NCBI RefSeq assembly: GCF_000145255.1
Contig: NC_014394.1
Coordinates: 1,364,001-1,428,000, forward strand
Reading direction: 5' to 3'
DNA from: Gallionella capsiferriformans ES-2
Lineage (GTDB): Bacteria; Pseudomonadota; Gammaproteobacteria; Burkholderiales; Gallionellaceae
Length of the DNA stretch: 64,000 nucleotides
Under the pieces are notes generated by a model. The model saw nothing but the letters and a program-made list of their open reading frames with translations, did no database searches and was not told the origin of the DNA. Shown piece after piece: positions 51,613 through 60,306 of the stretch. Each line of letters starts with the position of its first letter. Positions within the stretch are counted from its first letter, which is position 1. The position numbers and the translations under genes are program-made.

Positions 51613-54231
51613 ATGAATTTGTTCATGACTTTTATACATAAACTGCAGCATGAATGGGGGCGGTCCATTCGCCGTCAGCTAATCTGGTCATTTTCTTTGG
51701 CCTCTTTGCTGGTTTCATTAAGTTTTGGTTATTTGCTTTACGCCTATCAGCGGAATTTTCAATACGATCTGGGCACCCAAAGTGCGCTTGAACTGGCGCA
51801 GGCCTTGTCGTCTAGCAGTAGTTCCTGGGTGTTGTCCAACGATCTGGCAGGTTTGCAGGAGGTGCTCAGCGGGGCAGCTCAAGTCACCGATATTAAATTT
51901 GCAGCAGTAATTTCACCGGACGGTGAAGTGCAGGCCTCTACACGCTCTGAATACATTAACCGGCATTTTAGCGATCCGGTGAGTCAGCGCATGCTTGGGA
52001 AAGTCGTTCAAACAAAGATTCTGAAAAACAATCAGGAGCTGATCGATGTGGCGGTGCCGGTGCTGGCAGGAACGCGCTTGATAGGCTGGGTGCGGGTTGA
52101 AATGTCGCGTGACAGAGCGAACGCCAACCTGAGCAAAATTGCCGCAGCAGGGTTTGCAATTACATTGTTACTGGTACTGATGATCGTTTTGATCGCTACA
52201 TGGCTGGCGGACAGGTTTACACGTGGTTTGCAGCGATTATCGGCCGTTGCGGATAATGCGGAGCATGGTCGCAGTTTTGCACGCGATGACAGTGAACGAC
52301 AGGATGAGTTGGGTATTCTGGCACGCCATATATACAAAATGCTTGATGCAAAAGCCGAAGAGGAAAAAGGCCGTCTGGACAGTGAAGCGCGTTATAGCGT
52401 GGTATTCAATAATGCCGCGGTCGGGTTGGCGCAGATTGCAATTTCCGGACAATTTATCCAGATCAATCAGGAATTTTGCAAGATCATCGGCTATACGCAG
52501 GAAGAGATTTTGTCTCAGAACTTTACTTTCGAACGTATCACTCATCCAGATGATATCGCGGTTGATCATGAGTATATCCGGCAGCTTCTGGCAGGGGATA
52601 GACAAAGCTACATGCTGGAAAAGCGTTATATTCGCAGGGATGGGGGGCTCGTATGGGTCAACCTTTCTGTTTATTTACAAAGAGACAGCCGCGGTGATCC
52701 CCTGTATTTAATCAGTGCAGTGCTTGATCTTAGCGAACGAAAGCAGGCAGAAAATGAGCTCAAACGTTACAAGGATCATCTGGAAGAGGAGGTGCAGCAA
52801 CGTACCGCTGATCTGGTGCTGGCAAGGGATGCTGCGGAAGCAGCCAATCGAGCCAAGAGTGTATTTTTGTCGAGCATGAGCCATGAACTGCGCACACCAC
52901 TGAATGCCATTCTAGGATTTTCCGCGTTAATGAGTCGCGATACGATGTTGTCGCATATACAGCGTGAAAACTTAAATATCATTAATCGTAGTGGCGAACA
53001 CTTGTTAAGCTTGATTAACGATGTGCTTGAAATGGCGAAGATAGAGGCAGGGCGTGTGCAGGTGCTTCATGAAGCTTTTGATTTGGGGGCGCTGGTACGC
53101 GATGTGAGTGACATGATGGCGGTACGCGCTCAGGAAAAGGGGTTGCAGTTGCTGGTTGACCAGTCGTCTGATTTTCCTCGCTACATCATGGGGGACGAGG
53201 CGCGCTTGCGGCAGGTATTGATCAATCTGGTCGGCAATGCTGTGAAATTTACCCAGCATGGCGGGATTACCATGCGTTTTGGTATTAAGCCGAATTTACT
53301 TCCTGAAAGATTGCTCATTGAGGTGGAAGATTCGGGTATCGGTATTAAACCTGAAGATCAGCAACGTATCTTTGATGCTTTTGTGCAGATCGGCGATTTA
53401 TCTGCACAAAAGGGTACGGGCCTTGGGTTGACCATTACCCGTCAGTTTGTACAACTGATGGGAGGGGTGATTACGCTTGAAAGTACACCCGGTGTCGGTG
53501 CCGTGTTTAGCGTCGAGTTACCCATTGAAAAGGTATCCCCGGCAGAGGTTGCAAAGACAAAAAAAATAGTACAGGGCGAAATCATCGGTTTACTCGAAGG
53601 TCAGCCCGTGTACCGCATTTTGATCGTTGAAGATCAGCTGGAAAATCAGTTGTTAATGAGCCGGCTGATGGAGCAGTTGGGGTTTGAAGTCAGAGTTGCC
53701 GAAAATGGCAGGTTGGGTGTAGAAATATTTAGCCGCTGGCATCCGGATTTGATCTGGATGGATAGGCGTATGCCGGTTATGGATGGGATAGAGGCAACTC
53801 GCCTGATACGCGGGTTGCCTGGGGGGCGTGAGGTAAAAATCGTTGCCGTGACGGCATCGGCTTTTATGGAACAGCGTGCCGAAATGTTGGATTCCGGTAT
53901 GGATGAATTTGTTCGAAAACCCTATCGGTTCAATGAAATTTACGAATGTCTGTCCCGAATGCTGGGGGTGCAGTACCGCTATGCCAGTACCGTTGTTGAC
54001 GAAGAATCTGCAACCGGTGCAGTATTGACTGATAATATGCTCGCGTCGCTCCCGGATGAACTGCGTCGCGTGTTGCAAGAGGCACTGGAAAGTCTCGAAA
54101 TCGATCGGGTTGATGCGGCGATAGGTCAGGTCCATGATGCAAAGCTGAAAACTACACTGAGGCAACTGGCGGAGAATTTTGATTATCCGGCTATTTTGAA
54201 GGCGTTGCGCTCGGACACAATGGAAAAGTGA
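51613..54231 (+). CDS. Hybrid sensor histidine kinase with one PAS domain
   Basis: About 872 residues. Order: TM helix (FSLASLLVSLSFGYLLYAY), periplasmic sensor (about 45-170), TM helix (ITLLLVLMIVLIATWLAD), HAMP (about 198-250), PAS (YSVVFNNAAVGLAQIAISGQ), coiled coil, HisKA with SSMSHELRTPLNA (His near 423), HATPase (IEVEDSGIGIKPEDQ, GTGLGLTITRQ), receiver (LIVEDQLENQLLMSRLM, DLIWMDRRMPVMDG near 715) and a C-terminal helical tail ending ENFDYPAILKAL. From the coiled coil on, it is nearly parallel to the kinase at 47706. GTG 51607, overlapping the lipoprotein stop, is an alternative start. Confidence 0.92.
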   Translation: MNLFMTFIHKLQHEWGRSIRRQLIWSFSLASLLVSLSFGYLLYAYQRNFQYDLGTQSALELAQALSSSSSSWVLSNDLAGLQEVLSGAAQVTDIKFAAVISPDGEVQASTRSEYINRHFSDPVSQRMLGKVVQTKILKNNQELIDVAVPVLAGTRLIGWVRVEMSRDRANANLSKIAAAGFAITLLLVLMIVLIATWLADRFTRGLQRLSAVADNAEHGRSFARDDSERQDELGILARHIYKMLDAKAEEEKGRLDSEARYSVVFNNAAVGLAQIAISGQFIQINQEFCKIIGYTQEEILSQNFTFERITHPDDIAVDHEYIRQLLAGDRQSYMLEKRYIRRDGGLVWVNLSVYLQRDSRGDPLYLISAVLDLSERKQAENELKRYKDHLEEEVQQRTADLVLARDAAEAANRAKSVFLSSMSHELRTPLNAILGFSALMSRDTMLSHIQRENLNIINRSGEHLLSLINDVLEMAKIEAGRVQVLHEAFDLGALVRDVSDMMAVRAQEKGLQLLVDQSSDFPRYIMGDEARLRQVLINLVGNAVKFTQHGGITMRFGIKPNLLPERLLIEVEDSGIGIKPEDQQRIFDAFVQIGDLSAQKGTGLGLTITRQFVQLMGGVITLESTPGVGAVFSVELPIEKVSPAEVAKTKKIVQGEIIGLLEGQPVYRILIVEDQLENQLLMSRLMEQLGFEVRVAENGRLGVEIFSRWHPDLIWMDRRMPVMDGIEATRLIRGLPGGREVKIVAVTASAFMEQRAEMLDSGMDEFVRKPYRFNEIYECLSRMLGVQYRYASTVVDEESATGAVLTDNMLASLPDELRRVLQEALESLEIDRVDAAIGQVHDAKLKTTLRQLAENFDYPAILKALRSDTMEK

Positions 54232-54232
54232 C

Positions 54233-54950
54233 ATGAGAAATACTGGAAAAATACTCGCAGTCGATGACACGCCGGCCTCGTTGAGGCTGCTCACTGATAT
54301 TCTCAAGGATGAAGGATACGAGGTGCGTGCGGCCATCAGCGGCGAGCTGGCGCTGCGTGCGGCGATACTCAATCCGCCCGAGTTGGTTTTGCTCGATATT
54401 CGCATGCCGGAAATGGATGGTTTTGAGGTTTGTCGGCGCTTGAAAGCATCGCCGGGTAGCTGAACTGGCCGTTGCGATTGCCCGTGAAATGAAGTTGTCT
54501 GATGAAATGATCGAAGGGATACATCTGGCCAGTGTGGTGCATGATGTGGGCAAGATACGTGTGCCGGCTGAAATTTTGAGCAAGCCCGGCAGACTCACTG
54601 AGCTTGAATTCGGATTGATCAAGGAGCATGCCCAGAATGGTTTTGAAATTCTTAAAACGATCGAATTTCCCTGGTCGATTGCACAAATCGTTTTGCAGCA
54701 CCATGAGCGCATGAATGGCTCAGGTTATCCGCGCGGTTTGTCTGGCGAACAAATTTTACTTGAGTCGAGAATTGTCACGGTGGCCGATGTGGTGGAATCG
54801 ATGATTTCACATCGCCCCTATCGTGCGGGGCTTGGGCTGGAAGCGGCGCTTGCGGAAATTGAAAATAATAAGGGCAGCCTGTTCGATGCAGTGGTGGTCG
54901 ATGCCTGCGTACGGGTGTTTCGTGAACAGGACTTTCACTTTAAGGCTTAA
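54233..54950 (+). pseudogene. Response regulator with HD-GYP domain, broken by an internal deletion
   Basis: The 5' part (ATG 54233) encodes the first 70 or so residues of a receiver: KILAVDDTPASLRLL, then PPELVLLDIRMPEMDGFEV, stopping at TGA 54461-54463. The 3' part, in another frame, encodes an HD-GYP phosphodiesterase domain beginning HRRVAELAVAIAREM at 54447 and including VVHDVGKIRVPAEIL and LQHHERMNGSGYPRGL. The end of the receiver and the linker are missing, and the two halves meet near 54447-54456. The HD-GYP part could still be made from ATG 54489, but it lacks the receiver. In an intact form it would hydrolyse cyclic di-GMP under control of the kinases upstream. Confidence 0.85.
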
Positions 54951-55047
54951 TTCTGATCTTGCGATGTCTGCATGTCTGTGAGGTTTGTTTGGGGCAGCGT
55001 ATAATGCGGTCTATTTTCCGTATCCGGCAATGTAAAGAGATAACATA

Positions 55048-56433
55048 TTGAATAATTTCGCAGACTTAAATCTGGCTCCTGAAATTTTAAGGGCGCTAAT
55101 TGAATCCGGATATACCAAGCCGACACCGATACAGGCTCAGGCTATTCCTCTGGTGCTCGAGGGGAGTGATTTAATGGCCGGCGCACAGACCGGAACGGGA
55201 AAAACCGCAGCCTTCGCGTTGCCGGTGCTGCAAAAGCTGATGCCCTTTGCCAGTTCCAGTCCGTCTCCTGCCCGCCATGCGGTGCGTGCGCTGATTCTGG
55301 TGCCTACGCGTGAGCTGGCGATACAAGTCGAAGCCAGTGTTAAGGCATACGCCAAATATAGTCATTTACGTTCACTGGTTGTGTTCGGCGGTGTCGATAT
55401 CAAGACGCAAACACCGCATTTGAGAGCGGGGATTGAAATTTTGGTCGCAACACCCGGACGCCTGCTTGATCATATTGAGCAAAAATCCGTGCAGCTCAAT
55501 CAGGTACAAATGCTGGTACTCGATGAGGCAGATCGCATGCTGGATATGGGATTTATGCCTGATTTAAAACGCATTTTGGCGCTATTGCCCCGTCAGCGCC
55601 AAAATCTGATGTTCTCGGCGACGTTTTCGGCCGAAATCAAGAAACTCTCGGCCGAGTTTTTGGTTAACCCTAAGTTGATTGAAGTGGCGCGCAGTAATGC
55701 TACCTCTGAAAATGTCACGCAAAAGGTGTATCTGGTCGGCCATGAAGAAAAGCATGCGCTGCTGGCGCATTTGCTGCGGGGTACCGGGGCGGTTCAGACG
55801 CTGGTGTTTACCAAAACCAAGCTGACGGCTAGCCGCATCGCACGTCAGTTACAGCGCGAAGGATTTGCCTCTGATGCGATACACGGAGATAAAAGCCAGT
55901 TGGAACGCATGCAGGCACTCGATGCATTCAAGTCAGGCAAGATCACCGTGTTAATTGCAACAGACGTTGCTGCCCGCGGTCTTGATATTGACCAGTTACC
56001 GGTGGTAATCAACTATGAAATTCCCTCCGCGGCGGAGGATTATGTGCATCGCATCGGCCGTACCGGACGGGCAGGAGCCTTTGGGGTCGCGATTTCGTTG
56101 GTGGCGCCCGAAGAAGAAAAATATCTGCTTGAAATTGAGAAGCTGATTAAGTGCACTATCCAGCGTGTCGAGCTTCCTGCCAGTGAAAAACCGCTTGCTC
56201 GCGCGCCACGCGCGGAGTCGGCGCACGAGCCGCGCGCTGAGCATCATATGCATATTCGCGCGCCGCATACGCCGCAGGTTAAACGACCGGTGCACGATGC
56301 ATGGTTCAATAAACCTTATGAACCCTCGCTAAGCCAGCGGGTTGAAGCGCCGCCCGCTATTCAACCCGCCCGGCCGGCCGGGCAGATTCCTGCGTTGTTT
56401 ATGCGACGCAAGCCCGTTGATGCGGAGGATTAA
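55048..56433 (+). CDS. rhlE: DEAD-box ATP-dependent RNA helicase RhlE
   Basis: A 461-residue helicase: Q-motif GYTKPTPIQAQAIPLV, Walker A AGAQTGTGKTAAFALPVLQ, PTRELAIQ, the DEAD box, SATFSAEI, and the C-terminal HRIGRTGRAG motif; the basic, low-complexity tail is typical of RhlE. It remodels RNA in ribosome assembly and mRNA decay. The start is TTG 55048 with AAGAGA upstream; there is no suitable ATG. Its end overlaps the patatin gene by 14 bases. Confidence 0.93.
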   Translation: MNNFADLNLAPEILRALIESGYTKPTPIQAQAIPLVLEGSDLMAGAQTGTGKTAAFALPVLQKLMPFASSSPSPARHAVRALILVPTRELAIQVEASVKAYAKYSHLRSLVVFGGVDIKTQTPHLRAGIEILVATPGRLLDHIEQKSVQLNQVQMLVLDEADRMLDMGFMPDLKRILALLPRQRQNLMFSATFSAEIKKLSAEFLVNPKLIEVARSNATSENVTQKVYLVGHEEKHALLAHLLRGTGAVQTLVFTKTKLTASRIARQLQREGFASDAIHGDKSQLERMQALDAFKSGKITVLIATDVAARGLDIDQLPVVINYEIPSAAEDYVHRIGRTGRAGAFGVAISLVAPEEEKYLLEIEKLIKCTIQRVELPASEKPLARAPRAESAHEPRAEHHMHIRAPHTPQVKRPVHDAWFNKPYEPSLSQRVEAPPAIQPARPAGQIPALFMRRKPVDAED

Positions 56434-57322
56434 TTTCCAACGTTTGATCTTGGCACTTGCGCTGACCGCAGGTGGATTGCAGTTGTCTGCCTGCAGCACG
56501 GTGTCTGAGCCAAAATCGGTCGCACCTGCTGTAGTTCGTGCCGCACCTAAAATCGCGCTGGTGCTGGGCGGTGGCGGGACGCGCGGCTTTGCGCATGTCG
56601 GCGTGATCAAGGCGCTCGAAGCGCAGGGTATTGTTCCAGACATTATTGTGGGCACCAGCGTAGGTTCTGCAATTGGCGCGTTATATGCGGCAGGCTATAA
56701 CGGCTTTCAGTTGCAGGAAATGTCCATTCCGATGAAGGAGGAGCGGGTGGTTGACTGGTCCTGGCCTAATCGCGGCCTGTTCACCGGAAAACCGTTGCAG
56801 ACTTACATCAATCAGTCGATCAAACAAGTGCCGCTTGAGAAACTGCGCCGCACTTTTGCGGTGGTTGCGACCGATTTGGCGACGGGCGAGAAAGTTGTTT
56901 TTCGTACTGGAAATACCGGTGTTGCCGTTAGTGCATCCTGCGCCGTACCGGGCGTATTTCAGCCGGTGGTAATCAATGGACGAAGCTATGTCGATGGGGG
57001 GCTGGTCAGGCCCGTGCCCGCTGCTGAGGCCCGCGCGTTGGGCGCAGATTTCGTCATCGCGGTGAATATCTCCAATCAGCCGCAGAATAATAAGACAGAG
57101 TCGACTGTCGACGTGCTGATGCAGACTTTTGATATTATGAGCCAGACCATCAATCGTTATGAGCTGGTCAATGCCGACGTGGTGATACGCCCGGTTACCC
57201 GGAACATTGCTCAGGGCAATCTGGATGACCGTCATTTGGCGATTCTGGAAGGGGAAAAGGCAGTCGCTGTTATTCTGCCTGAGCTCAAAGCTCGCCTCGA
57301 CAGGCTACGCCGTGAACGCTGA
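56420..57322 (+). CDS. Patatin-like phospholipase lipoprotein (RssA/YchK-like)
   Basis: About 300 residues. The N-terminus RRINFQRLILALALTAGGLQLSAC is a lipoprotein signal with lipobox LSAC. The patatin domain has the oxyanion loop LVLGGGGTRGFAHVGVIKAL, the nucleophile GTSVG and the catalytic DGGLVRP. Enzymes of this family are acyl hydrolases; the in vivo lipid is not known. ATG 56420 lies in the end of rhlE; the longer open frame from 56342 places the signal sequence internally. Confidence 0.86.
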   Translation: MRRINFQRLILALALTAGGLQLSACSTVSEPKSVAPAVVRAAPKIALVLGGGGTRGFAHVGVIKALEAQGIVPDIIVGTSVGSAIGALYAAGYNGFQLQEMSIPMKEERVVDWSWPNRGLFTGKPLQTYINQSIKQVPLEKLRRTFAVVATDLATGEKVVFRTGNTGVAVSASCAVPGVFQPVVINGRSYVDGGLVRPVPAAEARALGADFVIAVNISNQPQNNKTESTVDVLMQTFDIMSQTINRYELVNADVVIRPVTRNIAQGNLDDRHLAILEGEKAVAVILPELKARLDRLRRER

Positions 57323-57393
57323 GTGTTGTATGATGTTCGCTATCATTTAATTCGTTGCTACGGGATATCCCGGTGCGAAGCTCCCTGACTGCC

Positions 57394-60177
57394 ATGATTC
57401 GTATTTTTATTACAGCCCTCTTGCTGGTGATCGCGCACGGTGCATACGCGAATAATCAGGAAATGCGCATCGGCGTACTGTCGTTCCGGCCGCTGGAGCA
57501 GACCCGTATGCAATGGCAGCCCACCGCTGATTTTCTTAATAATCATGTGCCGGGCTTTCACTTCAGTATCAAAGCCCTGTATTACAATGATCTCGATCTG
57601 GCAGCCAATCGCCACGAGTTTGACTTCATCGTCACCAATCCAGAACATTATGTGTCGGTTCGTCGTGATCACGGATTGTCAGCGATTGCTACCCTCATGC
57701 CCATGGTTGAAGGGCATCCGATCACGATGTTTGGCGGCGTTATTTTGACGCGGGCTGACAGGTCGGATATCAACACCCTGCAGGATTTGCGCGGAAAAAT
57801 TATTGCCTCTCCTGCGGAGCAGTCACTGGGCGGCTATCTGATGCAGCGCTGGACTTTATATAAACAGGGGATAGGTATCCGTGAGGTGTCCCGTGTTCAT
57901 TTTACAGGTATGCCGCATGACAAGGCTTTGCTCGAAGTGACGTCAGGCGCTGCTGATGCGGCGTTTGTGCGTACCGGGATACTGGAGAGTATGGAGCGCG
58001 AGGGGAAAATACGCCCCGATCAGTTTAAGGTTCTTAATCGTCAGCCGTCTGGAAAATTCCCTCAGCTACTCTCCACCGATCTTTATCCCGAGTGGCCCTT
58101 TGCCGCGATGCCTGACGTGCCGGATGTATTGCTAAAGCAAGTGACATTAGCGCTGCTCAATATTCAGCCACAGGATATTGCCGCTCAAAGGGGTAATTAT
58201 TTCGGCTTTTCTCCGCCGGGAAATTATGCAACCGTCGAAGCGATGATGCAGCGTTTAGCAGTAAATCCTGAATTAGCACATGAATTCAGCCTGCGAGACG
58301 TTGCACGTAAATATGTGCTGGAACTAGTGGGCGGCGGTCTGCTGGTTTTGCTGATTTTGCTTGCTGCAGCGATTTATTTGGCTCGAAACAACCGCCGTTT
58401 GCAAAGCAGTTATCGTGAGCGTGAACGGCTCGATCACCAGTTACAGAGCGCCAATGCCACGCTAGAGGAGAAAGTGGCTACGCGTACCCGCGAACTGCAG
58501 ATTAGTGAGGCGCGTTTCCGTCAGATGTTCGAGCACCACGCGTCCCCGATGATGTTGATTGATCCGCTGGGCGGGGCGGTTGTGGATGTCAATCAGGCGG
58601 CGGCGGAATTCTATGGTTATCGTATCGCTGAGATGCAGGCGATGAATATTGCACAGATCAATTTACAAACCGAAGAAGACTGCCGTCCGCAGCAGACTAA
58701 GGGTAATTGCTTCTTTTTCTCCCATCAGCTGGCATCGGGCGAGGTAAGGTTGGTTGAGGTGCATTCTTCGCCCGTTGAGGTGGATAGCCGTCCACTGTTG
58801 TTTTTTATTGTGCATGACATCACAGAGCGGCGTCATCTCGAGGAAAAAATGCACGATCTTGCATTTTATGATTTGTTAACTAAGCTCCCTAATCGTCGTT
58901 TGTTGCTTGATCGTCTGGAAAAGGCGCTACTGTCCGGCACACGCAGCCGGCATCACAGTGCGTTGATGTTTCTCGATCTGGACCATTTCAAGGTGCTCAA
59001 CGATTTGCATGGGCACGATATCGGGGATCAGCTTTTGGTCGAAGTGGCAAACCGTATTTTGGGCTGTATACGTGAACAGGACAGTGCGGCACGCTTTGGC
59101 GGAGATGAATTTGTCGTGATGATCGAGGATCTGTCGGAAAATTTGAGCGATGCAGTTAATCAGGCGGACTCGGTAGCGGAAAAAATTCGCTGTGCACTGG
59201 CCGCACCTTATTTGCTTAAACGCGGTGAAGAAGTGATCTCGCATCACTGCTCATCCAGTATCGGTGTGACGCTGTTTCGCGATCATGAAGAAAATCTTGA
59301 ACAGTTGCTCAAATGGACCGACATGGCGATGTATCACGCTAAGGATGCCGGGCGCAACGTCATCCGTTTTTTCGATCCTGTCATGCAGACCGCAATTGAA
59401 AATAGAGCTGCGCTTGAGAACGATTTGCATACGGCATTAGAAGAGCGTCAATTCGAGCTTTTTTACCAGATTCAGGTGGACAGGGACGGGCGTGCAGAAG
59501 GCGCTGAAGTTTTGCTGCGCTGGCGTCACCCGCAGCGCGGTCTGGTGTCTCCTGCACAATTTATTCCCTTGGCCGAAGATACCGGACTGATTGTGCCGAT
59601 TGGCGAATGGGTACTCGATACGGTTTGTGCGCAGATCGCCAAGTGGCAAGGTGAACAGCGCAATTTGGTGATCGCGGTCAACGTCAGCGCCAAGCAATTT
59701 CGCCAGAGTAATTTTGTAGAACTCGTGCAACAGATCATCCAGCGTCATCAAGTCTCACCTGCCTTGCTTAAACTGGAACTGACCGAAAGTCTGGTTCTTG
59801 ATAATATACAAGACACTATCGACAAAATGAAGGTGCTAAAAGCGTTTGGTGTGAGTTTTTCAATGGATGACTTTGGTACAGGCTACTCTTCTCTGTCTTA
59901 TTTGAAGCAGCTCCCGCTCGATCAGATCAAAATTGACCAGTCATTCGTGCGCGATATCGCGACCGACAAAACAGATCTGGTGATGGTGAAAACGATCGTT
60001 GATCTCGGGGTTAACTTCGAGATGGACGTGATTGCAGAGGGAGTGGAATCGGAGGTGCAACTGGGCTTGCTTAAACAGTGCGGATGCTCGCGTTTTCAGG
60101 GGTATTTGTTTAGTAAACCTGTTCCCGTCGAAGCATTTGAGTTGTTGATAAAAGGGGATACTGTTGGACAGGCATAA
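57394..60177 (+). CDS. PhnD-PAS-GGDEF-EAL fusion, cyclic di-GMP sensor enzyme
   Basis: About 927 residues. After a signal peptide (RIFITALLLVIAHGAYA) comes a PhnD-type binding domain (RIGVLSFRPLEQTRMQW to about 300), a TM helix (LVGGGLLVLLILLAAAIYLA), a coiled coil, PAS (about 375-480), GGDEF with RFGGDEF and an intact I-site (REQD before it), and EAL. In the EAL part, EVLLRW replaces EAL, but NVSAKQF, ELTES, DDFGTGYSS, KIDQSFV and QGYLFSKP are present, so hydrolysis is possible. It likely links a periplasmic ligand to cyclic di-GMP turnover. The upstream in-frame start (57355) has no signal peptide benefit. Confidence 0.92.
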   Translation: MIRIFITALLLVIAHGAYANNQEMRIGVLSFRPLEQTRMQWQPTADFLNNHVPGFHFSIKALYYNDLDLAANRHEFDFIVTNPEHYVSVRRDHGLSAIATLMPMVEGHPITMFGGVILTRADRSDINTLQDLRGKIIASPAEQSLGGYLMQRWTLYKQGIGIREVSRVHFTGMPHDKALLEVTSGAADAAFVRTGILESMEREGKIRPDQFKVLNRQPSGKFPQLLSTDLYPEWPFAAMPDVPDVLLKQVTLALLNIQPQDIAAQRGNYFGFSPPGNYATVEAMMQRLAVNPELAHEFSLRDVARKYVLELVGGGLLVLLILLAAAIYLARNNRRLQSSYRERERLDHQLQSANATLEEKVATRTRELQISEARFRQMFEHHASPMMLIDPLGGAVVDVNQAAAEFYGYRIAEMQAMNIAQINLQTEEDCRPQQTKGNCFFFSHQLASGEVRLVEVHSSPVEVDSRPLLFFIVHDITERRHLEEKMHDLAFYDLLTKLPNRRLLLDRLEKALLSGTRSRHHSALMFLDLDHFKVLNDLHGHDIGDQLLVEVANRILGCIREQDSAARFGGDEFVVMIEDLSENLSDAVNQADSVAEKIRCALAAPYLLKRGEEVISHHCSSSIGVTLFRDHEENLEQLLKWTDMAMYHAKDAGRNVIRFFDPVMQTAIENRAALENDLHTALEERQFELFYQIQVDRDGRAEGAEVLLRWRHPQRGLVSPAQFIPLAEDTGLIVPIGEWVLDTVCAQIAKWQGEQRNLVIAVNVSAKQFRQSNFVELVQQIIQRHQVSPALLKLELTESLVLDNIQDTIDKMKVLKAFGVSFSMDDFGTGYSSLSYLKQLPLDQIKIDQSFVRDIATDKTDLVMVKTIVDLGVNFEMDVIAEGVESEVQLGLLKQCGCSRFQGYLFSKPVPVEAFELLIKGDTVGQA

Positions 60178-60306
60178 ATATATTTGAAAGAATCTGGTTG
60201 TATTCTGAGCGGGGCCGATAATCCGGTGGTATTGTGATCTAGAGTGTAGCAATGTGACGGGCGTTTTGAGTGTGGCAACTTTCGATTGGGTATAAGGGGA
60301 ACTACG

